A DNA stretch of 64,000 bases from Corella eumyota (lineage: Eukaryota > Chordata > Ascidiacea > Phlebobranchia > Corellidae). The position numbers and the translations under genes were made by a program. The DNA lies in contig OY720100.1 in NCBI GenBank assembly GCA_963082875.1, positions 1,550,001-1,614,000 of the forward strand, in the 5' to 3' direction. Each line of letters starts with the position of its first letter. Positions within the stretch are counted from its first letter, which is position 1. The notes beneath the pieces were generated by a model that was not told the DNA's origin, made no database searches, and saw only the letters and a program-made list of their open reading frames with translations. This document shows, piece after piece, positions 53,201-64,000 of the stretch.

Positions 53201-56200
53201 AATTAAACCCAGAATAAAAATTTGCTGTAACTTTTTGTTTTACTGAAAATTTTTGCGAAATGTTTTATCTTGAATGTTAGTTAGGTCAATGCGCATCTAA
53301 TAAAATATAAAACTTTAGGTTTTGAGTCTTCATCAATTTTTAATAAAAGTGTCATAACTTTTATGAATATTAATATTTTCAAAAAATATTTTGTAAACAC
53401 GTTTATTGGACCCGTGCAGTTCCAACAGAACAATTATTTTTTGATTTAAAATTTTTTAATTTTTTTCAAAAAATTTATATTCAATAGCATTGGCCAAAAA
53501 TATCACGTGACCTAATTAAACCCAGAATAAAAATTTGCTGTAACTTTTGTTTTACTGAAAATTTTTGCGAAATGTTTTATCTTGAATGTTAGTTAGGTCA
53601 ATAATGCGCATCTAATAAAATATAAAATTTTAGGTTTTAGACTTCATCAATTTTTAATAAAAGTGTCATAACTTTTATGAATATTAATATTTTCAAAAAA
53701 TATTTCGTAAACACGTTTATTGGTCTCGTGCAGTTCCAACAGAACAATTAATTTTTGATTTAAAATTTTTTAATTTTTTTCAAAAAATTTGTATTCAATA
53801 GCATTGGCCAAAAATATCACGTGACCTAATTAAACCCAGAATAAAAATTTGCTGTAACTTTTGTTTTACTGAAAATTTTTGCAAAATGTGTTATCTTGAA
53901 TGTTAGTTAGGTCAATGCGCATCTAATAAAATATAAAATTTTAGGTTTTGAGACTTCATCAATTTTTAATAAAAGTGTCATAACTTTTATGAATATTAAT
54001 ATTTTCAAAAAATATTTTGTAAACACGTTTATTGGACTCGTGCAGTTCCAACAGAACAATTATTTTTTGATTTAAAATTTTTTAATTTTTTTCAAAAAAT
54101 TTATATTCAATAGCATTGGCCAAAAATATCACGTGACCTAATTAAACCCAGAATAAAAATTTGCTGTAACTTTTGTTTTACTGAAAATTTTTGCAAAATG
54201 TTTTATCTTGAATGTTAGTTAGGTCAATGCGCATCTAATAAAATATAAAATTTTAGGTTTTAGACTTCAACAATTTTTAAAAAAAGTGTCATAACTTTTA
54301 TGAATATTAATATTTTCAAAAAATATTTTGTAAACACGTTTATTGGACCCGTGCAGTTCCAACAAAACAATTATTTTTTGATTTAAAATTTTTTAATTTT
54401 TTTCAAAAAATTTGTATTCAATAGCATTGGCTAAAAATATCACGTGACCTAATTAAACCCAGAATAAAAATTTGCTGTAACTTTTGTTTTACTGAAAATT
54501 TTTGCGAAATGTTTTATCTTGAATGTTAGTTAGGTCAATGCGCATCTAATAAAATATAAAATTTTAGGTTTTGAGACTTCATCAATTTTTAATAAAAGTG
54601 TCATACTTTTATGAATATTAATATTTTCAAAAAATATTTTGTAAACACGTTTATTGGTCTCGTGCAGTTCCAACAGAACAATTAATTTTTGATTTAAAAT
54701 TTTTTAATTTTTTTCAAAAAATTTGTATTCAATAGCATTGGCCAAAAATATCACGTGGCCTAATTAAACCCAGAATAAAAATTTGCTGTAACTTTTGTTT
54801 TACTAAAAATTTTTGCGAAATGTTTTATCTTGAATGTTAGTTAGGTCAATGCGCATCTAATAAAATATAAAATTTTAGGTTTTGAGACTTCATCAATTTT
54901 TAATAAAAGTGTCATAACTTTTATGAATATTAATATTTTCAAAAAATATTTTGTAAACACGTTTATTGGACCCGTGCAATTCCAACAGAACAATTATTTT
55001 TTGATTTAAAATTTTTTAATTTTTTTCAAAAAATTTATATTCAATAGCATTGGCCAAAAATATCACGTGACCTAATTAAACCCAGAATAAAAATTTGCTG
55101 TAACTTTTGTTTTACTGAAAATTTTTGCGAAATGTTTTATCTTGAATGTTAGTTAGGTCAATGCGCATCTAATAAAATATAAAATTTTAGGTTTTAGACT
55201 TCAACAATTTTTAAAAAAAGTGTCATAACTTTTATGAATATTAAAATTTTTAAAAAATATTTTGTAAACACGTTTATTGGACCCGTGCAGTTCCAACAGA
55301 ACAATTATTTTTCGATTTAAAATTTTTTAATTTTTTTTTTTAAATTTGTATTCAATAGCATTGGCCAAAAATATCACGTGACCTAATTAAACCCAGAATA
55401 AAAATTTGCTGTAACTTTTGTTTTACTGAAAATTTTTGCAAAATGTTTTATCTTGAATGTTAGTTAGGTCAATGCGCATCTAATAAAATATAAAATTTTA
55501 GGTTTTAGACTTCATCAATTTTTAATAAAAGTGTCATAACTTTTATGAATATTAATATTTTCAAAAAATATTTTGTAAACACGTTTATTGGACCCGTGCA
55601 GTTCTAACAGAACAATTATTTTTCGATTTAAAATTTTTTAATTTTTTTCAAAAAATTTGTATTCAATAGCATTGGCTAAAAATATCACGTGACCTAATTA
55701 AACCCAGAATAAAAATTTGCTGTAACTTTTGTTTTACTGAAAATTTTTGCGAAATGTTTTATCTTGAATGTTAGTTAGGTCAATGCGCATCTAATAAAAT
55801 ATAAAATTTTAGGTTTTGAGACTTCATCAATTTTTAATAAAAGTGTCATACTTTTATGAATATTAATATTTTCAAAAAATATTTTGTAAACACGTTTATT
55901 GGTCTCGTGCAGTTCCAACAGAACAATTAATTTTTGATTTAAAATTTTTTAATTTTTTTAAAAAAACTTGTATTCAATTAGCATTGGCCAAAAATATCAC
56001 GTGACCTAATTAAACCCAGAATAAAAATTTGCTGTAACTTTTGTTTTACTAAAAATTTTTGCGAAATGTTTTATCTTGAATGTTAGTTAGGTCAATAATG
56101 CGCATCTAATAAAATATAAAATTTTAGGTTTTAGACTTCATCAATTTTTAATAAAAGTGTCATAACTTTTATGAATATTAATATTTTCAAAAAATATTTC

Positions 56201-59200
56201 GTAAACACGTTTATTGGACCCGTGCAGTTCCAACAGAACAATTATTTTTCGATTTAAAATTTTTTAATTTTTTTCAAAAAATTTGTATTCAATAGCATTG
56301 GCTAAAAATATCACGTGACCTAATTAAACCCAGAATAAAAATTTGCTGTAACTTTTTGTTTTACTGAAAATTTTTGCGAAATGTTTTATCTTGAATGTTA
56401 GTTAGGTCAATGCGCATCTAATAAAATATAAAATTTTAGGTTTTGAGACTTCATCAATTTTTAATAAAAGTGTCATAACTTTTATGAATATTAATATTTT
56501 CAAAAAATATTTTGTAAACACGTTTATTGGACCCGTGCAGTTCCAACAAAACAATTATTTTTTGATTTAAAATTTTTTAATTTTTTTCAAAAAATTTATA
56601 TTCAATAGCATTGGCCAAAAATATCACGTGACCTAATTAAACCCAGAATAAAAATTTGCTGTAACTTTTGTTTTACTGAAAATTTTTGCGAAATGTTTTA
56701 TCTTGAATGTTAGTTAGGTCAATAATGCGCATCTAATAAAATATAAAATTTTAGGTTTTAGACTTCATCAATTTTTAATAAAAGTGTCATAACTTTTATG
56801 AATATTAATATTTTCAAAAAATATTTCGTAAACACGTTTATTGGTCTCGTGCAGTTCCAACAGAACAATTAATTTTTGATTTAAAATTTTTTAATTTTTT
56901 TCAAAAAATTTGTATTCAATAGCATTGGCCAAAAATATCACGTGACCTAATTAAACCCAGAATAAAAATTTGCTGTAACTTTTGTTTTACTGAAAATTTT
57001 TGCGAAATGTGTTATCTTGAATGTTAGTTAGGTCAATGCGCATCTAATAAAATATAAAATTTTAGGTTTTGAGACTTCATCAATTTTTAATAAAAGTGTC
57101 ATAATTTTTATGAATATTAATATTTTCAAAAAATATTTTGTAAACACGTTTATTGGACTCGTGCAGTTCCAACAGAACAATTATTTTTTGATTTAAAATT
57201 TTTTAATTTTTTTCAAAAAATTTATATTCAATAGCATTGGCCAAAAATATCACGTGACCTAATTAAACCCAGAATAAAAATTTGCTGTAACTTTTGTTTT
57301 ACTGAAAATTTTTGCAAAATGTTTTATCTTGAATGTTAGTTAGGTCAATGCGCATCTAATAAAATATAAAATTTTAGGTTTTAGACTTCAACAATTTTTA
57401 AAAAAAGTGTCATAACTTTTATGAATATTAATATTTTCAAAAAATATTTTGTAAACACGTTTATTGGACCCGTGCAGTTCCAACAGAACAATTATTTTTT
57501 GATTTAAAATTTTTTAATTTTTTTCAAAAAATTTGTATTCAATAGCATTGGCTAAAAATATCACGTGACCTAATTAAACCCAGAATAAAAATTTGCTGTA
57601 ACTTTTTGTTTTACTGAAAATTTTTGCGAAATGTTTTATCTTGAATGTTAGTTAGGTCAATGCGCATCTAATAAAATATAAAATTTTAGGTTTTGAGTCT
57701 TCATCAATTTTTAATAAAAGTGTCATAACTTTTATGAATATTAATATTTTCAAAAAATATTTTGTAAACACGTTTATTGGACCCGTGCAGTTCCAACAGA
57801 ACAATTATTTTTTGATTTAAAATTTTTTAATTTTTTTCAAAAAATTTATATTCAATAGCATTGGCCAAAAATATCACGTGACCTAATTAAACCCAGAATA
57901 AAAATTTGCTGTAACTTTTGTTTTACTGAAAATTTTTGCGAAATGTTTTATCTTGAATGTTAGTTAGGTCAATGCGCATCTAATAAAATATAAAATTTTA
58001 GGTTTTAGACTTCAACAATTTTTAAAAAAAGTGTCATAACTTTTATGAATATTAAAATTTTTAAAAAATATTTTGTAAACACGTTTATTGGACCCGTGCA
58101 GTTCCAACAGAACAATTAATTTTTGATTTAAAATTTTTTAATTTTTTTTTTTAAATTTGTATTCAATAGCATTGGCCAAAAATATCACGTGACCTAATTA
58201 AACCCAGAATAAAAATTTGCTGTAACTTTTGTTTTACTGAAAATTTTTGCGAAATGTTTTATCTTGAATGTTAGTTAGGTCAATGCGCATCTAATAAAAT
58301 ATAAAATTTTAGGTTTTGAGACTTCATCAATTTTTAATAAAAGTGTCATACTTTTATGAATATTAATATTTTCAAAAAATATTTTGTAAACACGTTTATT
58401 GGACCCGTGCAGTTCCAACAGAACAATTATTTTTTGATTTAAAATTTTTTAATTTTTTTCAAAAAATTTATATTCAATAGCATTGGCCAAAAATATCACG
58501 TGACCTAATTAAACCCAGAATAAAAATTTGCTGTAATTTTTGTTTTACTGAAAATTTTTGCGAAATGTTTTATCTTGAATGTTAGTTAGGTCAATAATGC
58601 GCATCTAATAAAATATAAAATTTTAGGTTTTAGACTTCATCAATTTTTAATAAAAGTGTCATAACTTTTATGAATATTAATATTTTCAAAAAATATTTCG
58701 TAAACACGTTTATTGGTCTCGTGCAGTTCCAACAGAACAATTAATTTTTGATTTAAAATTTTTTAATTTTTTTCAAAAAATTTGTATTCAATAGCATTGG
58801 CCAAAAATATCACGTGACCTAATTAAACCCAGAATAAAAATTTGCTGTAACTTTTGTTTTACTGAAAATTTTTGCGAAATGTGTTATCTTGAATGTTAGT
58901 TAGGTCAATGCGCATCTAATAAAATATAAAATTTTAGGTTTTGAGACTTCATCAATTTTTAATAAAAGTGTCATAACTTTTATGAATATTAATATTTTCA
59001 AAAAATATTTTGTAAACACGTTTATTGGACTCGTGCAGTTCCAACAGAACAATTAATTTTTGATTTAAAATTTTTTAATTTTTTTCAAAAAATTTATATT
59101 CAATAGCATTGGCCAAAAATATCACGTGACCTAATTAAACCCAGAATAAAAATTTGCTGTAACTTTTGTTTTACTGAAAATTTTTGCAAAATGTTTTATC

Positions 59201-62200
59201 TTGAATGTTAGTTAGGTCAATGCGCATCTAATAAAATATAAAATTTTAGGTTTTAGACTTCAACAATTTTTAAAAAAAGTGTCATAACTTTTATGAATAT
59301 TAATATTTTCAAAAAATATTTTGTAAACACGTTTATTGGACCCGTGCAGTTCCAACAGAACAATTATTTTTTGATTTAAAATTTTTTAATTTTTTTCAAA
59401 AAATTTGTATTCAATAGCATTGGCTAAAAATATCACGTGACCTAATTAAACCCAGAATAAAAATTTGCTGTAACTTTTTGTTTTACTGAAAATTTTTGCG
59501 AAATGTTTTATCTTGAATGTTAGTTAGGTCAATGCGCATCTAATAAAATATAAAATTTTAGGTTTTGAGTCTTCATCAATTTTTAATAAAAGTGTCATAA
59601 CTTTTATGAATATTAATATTTTCAAAAAATATTTTGTAAACACGTTTATTGGACCCGTGCAGTTTCAACAGAACAATTATTTTTTGATTTAAAATTTTTT
59701 AATTTTTTTCAAAAAATTTGTATTCAATAGCATTGGCCAAAAATATCACGTGACCTAATTAAACCCAGAATAAAAATTTGCTGTAACTTTTGTTTTACTG
59801 AAAATTTTTGCGAAATGTTTTATCTTGAATGTTAGTTAGGTCAATGCGCATCTAATAAAATATAAAATTTTAGGTTTTAGACTTCAACAATTTTTAAAAA
59901 AAGTGTCATAACTTTTATGAATATTAAAATTTTTAAAAAATATTTTGTAAACACGTTTATTGGACCCGTGCAGTTCCAACAGAACAATTAATTTTTGATT
60001 TAAAATTTTTTAATTTTTTTTTTAAATTTGTATTCAATAGCATTGGCCAAAAATATTACGTGACCTAATTAAACCCAGAATAAAAATTTGCTGTAACTTT
60101 TGTTTTACTGAAAATTTTTGCGAAATGTTTTATCTTGAATGTTAGTTAGGTCAATGCGCATCTAATAAAATATAAAATTTTAGGTTTTGAGACTTCATCA
60201 ATTTTTAATAAAAGTGTCATACTTTTATGAATATTAATATTTTCAAAAAATATTTTGTAAACACGTTTATTGGTCTCGTGCAGTTCCAACAGAACAATTA
60301 ATTTTTGATTTAAAATTTTTTAATTTTTTTCAAAAAATTTGTATTCAATAGCATTGGCCAAAAATATCACGTGGCCTAATTAAACCCAGAATAAAAATTT
60401 GCTGTAACTTTTGTTTTACTAAAAATTTTTGCGAAATGTTTTATCTTGAATGTTAGTTAGGTCAATGCGCATCTAATAAAATATAAAATTTTAGGTTTTG
60501 AGACTTCATCAATTTTTAATAAAAGTGTCATAACTTTTATGAATATTAATATTTTCAAAAAATATTTTGTAAACACGTTTATTGGACCCGTGCAATTCCA
60601 ACAGAACAATTATTTTTTGATTTAAAATTTTTTAATTTTTTTCAAAAAATTTATATTCAATAGCATTGGCCAAAAATATCACGTGACCTAATTAAACCCA
60701 GAATAAAAATTTGCTGTAACTTTTGTTTTACTGAAAATTTTTGCGAAATGTTTTATCTTGAATGTTAGTTAGGTCAATGCGCATCTAATAAAATATAAAA
60801 TTTTAGGTTTTAGACTTCAACAATTTTTAAAAAAAGTGTCATAACTTTTATGAATATTAAAATTTTTAAAAAATATTTTGTAAACACGTTTATTGGACCC
60901 GTGCAGTTCCAACAGAACAATTATTTTTCGATTTGAAATTTTTTAATTTTTTTTTTTAAATTTGTATTCAATAGCATTGGCCAAAAATATCACGTGACCT
61001 AATTAAACCCAGAATAAAAATTTGCTGTAACTTTTGTTTTACTGAAAATTTTTGCAAAATGTTTTATCTTGAATGTTAGTTAGGTCAATGCGCATCTAAT
61101 AAAATATAAAATTTTAGGTTTTAGACTTCATCAATTTTTAATAAAAGTGTCATAACTTTTATGAATATTAATATTTTCAAAAAATATTTTGTAAACACGT
61201 TTATTGGACCCGTGCAGTTCTAACAGAACAATTATTTTTCGATTTAAAATTTTTTAATTTTTTTCAAAAAATTTGTATTCAATAGCATTGGCTAAAAATA
61301 TCACGTGACCTAATTAAACCCAGAATAAAAATTTGCTGTAACTTTTGTTTTACTGAAAATTTTTGCGAAATGTTTTATCTTGAATGTTAGTTAGGTCAAT
61401 GCGCATCTAATAAAATATAAAATTTTAGGTTTTGAGACTTCATCAATTTTTAATAAAAGTGTCATACTTTTATGAATATTAATATTTTCAAAAAATATTT
61501 TGTAAACACGTTTATTGGTCTCGTGCAGTTCCAACAGAACAATTAATTTTTGATTTAAAATTTTTTAATTTTTTTAAAAAAACTTGTATTCAATTAGCAT
61601 TGGCCAAAAATATCACGTGACCTAATTAAACCCAGAATAAAAATTTGCTGTAACTTTTGTTTTACTAAAAATTTTTGCAAAATGTTTTATCTTGAATGTT
61701 AGTTAGGTCAATAATGCGCATCTAATAAAATATAAAATTTTAGGTTTTAGACTTCATCAATTTTTAATAAAAGTGTCATAACTTTTATGAATATTAATAT
61801 TTTCAAAAAATATTTTGTAAACACGTTTATTGGACCCGTGCAGTTCCAACAGAACAATTATTTTTCGATTTAAAATTTTTTAATTTTTTTCAAAAAATTT
61901 GTATTCAATAGCATTGGCTAAAAATATCACGTGACCTAATTAAACCCAGAATAAAAATTTGCTGTAACTTTTTGTTTTACTGAAAATTTTTGCGAAATGT
62001 TTTATCTTGAATGTTAGTTAGGTCAATGCGCATCTAATAAAATATAAAATTTTAGGTTTTGAGACTTCATCAATTTTTAAAAAAAGTGTCATAACTTTTA
62101 TGAATATTAAAATTTTTAAAAAATATTTTGTAAACACGTTTATTGGACCCGTGCAGTTCCAACAGAACAATTAATTTTTGATTTAAAATTTTTTAATTTT

Positions 62201-64000
62201 TTTTTTAAATTTGTATTCAATAGCATTGGCCAAAAATATCACGTGACCTAATTAAACCCAGAATAAAAATTTGCTGTAACTTTTGTTTTACTGAAAATTT
62301 TTGCGAAATGTTTTATCTTGAATGTTAGTTAGGTCAATGCGCATCTAATAAAATATAAAATTTTAGGTTTTGAGACTTCATCAATTTTTAATAAAAGTGT
62401 CATACTTTTATGAATATTAATATTTTCAAAAAATATTTTGTAAACACGTTTATTGGTCTCGTGCAGTTCCAACAGAACAATTAATTTTTGATTTAAAATT
62501 TTTTAATTTTTTTCAAAAAATTTGTATTCAATAGCATTGGCCAAAAATATCACGTGGCCTAATTAAACCCAGAATAAAAATTTGCTGTAACTTTTGTTTT
62601 ACTAAAAATTTTTGCGAAATGTTTTATCTTGAATGTTAGTTAGGTCAATGCGCATCTAATAAAATATAAAATTTTAGGTTTTGAGACTTCATCAATTTTT
62701 AATAAAAGTGTCATAACTTTTATGAATATTAATATTTTCAAAAAATATTTTGTAAACACGTTTATTGGACCCGTGCAATTCCAACAGAACAATTATTTTT
62801 TGATTTAAAATTTTTTAATTTTTTTCAAAAAATTTATATTCAATAGCATTGGCCAAAAATATCACGTGACCTAATTAAACCCAGAATAAAAATTTGCTGT
62901 AACTTTTGTTTTACTGAAAATTTTTGCGAAATGTTTTATCTTGAATGTTAGTTAGGTCAATGCGCATCTAATAAAATATAAAATTTTAGGTTTTAGACTT
63001 CAACAATTTTTAAAAAAAGTGTCATAACTTTTATGAATATTAAAATTTTTAAAAAATATTTTGTAAACACGTTTATTGGACCCGTGCAGTTCCAACAGAA
63101 CAATTATTTTTCGATTTGAAATTTTTTAATTTTTTTTTTTAAATTTGTATTCAATAGCATTGGCCAAAAATATCACGTGACCTAATTAAACCCAGAATAA
63201 AAATTTGCTGTAACTTTTGTTTTACTGAAAATTTTTGCAAAATGTTTTATCTTGAATGTTAGTTAGGTCAATGCGCATCTAATAAATTATAAAATTTTAG
63301 GTTTTAGACTTCATCAATTTTTAATAAAAGTGTCATAACTTTTATGAATATTAATATTTTCAAAAAATATTTTGTAAACACGTTTATTGGACCCGTGCAG
63401 TTCTAACAGAACAATTATTTTTCGATTTAAAATTTTTTAATTTTTTTCAAAAAATTTGTATTCAATAGCATTGGCTAAAAATATCACGTGACCTAATTAA
63501 ACCCAGAATAAAAATTTGCTGTAACTTTTGTTTTACTGAAAATTTTTGCGAAATGTTTTATCTTGAATGTTAGTTAGGTCAATGCGCATCTAATAAAATA
63601 TAAAATTTTAGGTTTTGAGACTTCATCAATTTTTAATAAAAGTGTCATACTTTTATGAATATTAATATTTTCAAAAAATATTTTGTAAACACGTTTATTG
63701 GTCTCGTGCAGTTCCAACAGAACAATTAATTTTTGATTTAAAATTTTTTAATTTTTTTAAAAAAACTTGTATTCAATTAGCATTGGCCAAAAATATCACG
63801 TGACCTAATTAAACCCAGAATAAAAATTTGCTGTAACTTTTGTTTTACTAAAAATTTTTGCAAAATGTTTTATCTTGAATGTTAGTTAGGTCAATAATGC
63901 GCATCTAATAAAATATAAAATTTTAGGTTTTAGACTTCATCAATTTTTAATAAAAGTGTCATAACTTTTATGAATATTAATATTTTCAAAAAATATTTCG
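50280..64000. repeat. Nested higher-order repeats in family B (6-, 7- and 14-unit periods)
   Basis: The rare variant GAGTCTTCATC occurs at 51139, 53324, 57695 and 59567: intervals 2185, 4371 and 1872 bp, or 7, 14 and 6 units. The variant CTTGTATTCAATTAG occurs at 55967, 61583 and 63766: intervals 5616 and 2183 bp, or 18 and 7 units. Runs of subtypes repeat in the same order between these marks, so blocks of 6-7 units have been copied as a whole. Confidence 0.75.

Larger units (their letters stand above)
22322..64000. repeat. Satellite family B, about 133 units of about 312 bp, open at the right end
   Basis: A head-to-tail array marked by ATTAAACCCAGAATAAAA at 22322, 22627, 22940, 23252, 23563, 23876, 24189, 24503, 24816, 25127 and onward. 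Each unit carries ATCACGTGACC, GCTGTAACTTTTGTTTTAC, GTTAGTTAGGTCAATGCGC, GTGTCATAACTTTTATGAA, ACACGTTTATTGGACCCG and TGCAGTTCCAACAGAACAA. Units are mostly more than 95% alike by eye and fall into recurring subtypes: CAATAATGCGC, CTTTTTGTTTTAC, TTGGTCTCGTGCAG, GTAATCACGTTTATTGAACC and others. The block 22322-22626 is slightly short (305 bp). No gene, transposon or other sequence interrupts the 41.7 kb, and the array continues past the window. Confidence 0.95.

Noticed and set aside
13164-64000. CRISPR-like regular array
   Set aside because: Units are contiguous 312-315 bp repeats without unique spacers, in a clearly eukaryotic context.
22322-64000. Hammerhead ribozyme core in family B (minus strand TTGATGAAGTC)
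   Set aside because: The essential C of CTGATGA is T in the consensus, and no GAAA segment with a fitting stem and cleavage triplet is in place.

Overview
The window is very AT-rich eukaryotic DNA with short exons, GT-AG introns and long T and A tracts. The genes are of animal type: secreted Sushi/VWA modules, and a NACHT protein carrying a ZU5 domain. Base composition, many small introns and an NLR-type gene suggest a cnidarian, most likely a hydrozoan such as Hydra. That assignment is inference; nothing here is diagnostic of a species.

Layout. (1) 130-1926, plus strand: the 3' end of a gene for a secreted or extracellular protein, one Sushi (CCP) exon followed by four exons of a complete von Willebrand A domain, then a stop. 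(2) 2721-11502, plus strand: a gene of about 21 exons coding for an acidic N-terminus, a NACHT NTPase with its helical region, a Pro/Lys-rich 8-residue repeat, a series of tiny exons with alternating 1-0 and 0-1 phases, a ZU5 domain and a UPA-like C-terminal part. This order resembles vertebrate NLRP1 (NACHT followed by FIIND = ZU5+UPA). The reading frame is disturbed three times, so the gene is either decaying or carries assembly indels. Two non-autonomous DNA elements sit in its introns: a foldback element (2805-3396) and a MITE with CAGGG termini and an exact 5-bp flanking repeat (9836-10353). (3) 11503-13163: AT-rich intergenic DNA with no gene that I can support.

(4) 13164-22320: satellite family A, about 29 head-to-tail units of about 314 bp. 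(5) 22322-64000 and running off the window: satellite family B, about 133 head-to-tail units of about 312 bp with nested higher-order periods of about 1.87 and 2.19 kb. A and B look unrelated at a glance but share one layout. Each unit holds two copies of a box TAACTTTT followed 60-61 bp later by TGCA or TGCG, and each has an ACGT-cored palindrome (TGACGTCA in A, CACGTG in B) at the matching place. I read both families as descendants of one ancient dimerised repeat. Three quarters of the window is this satellite, so it may be the edge of a centromeric or other heterochromatic block.
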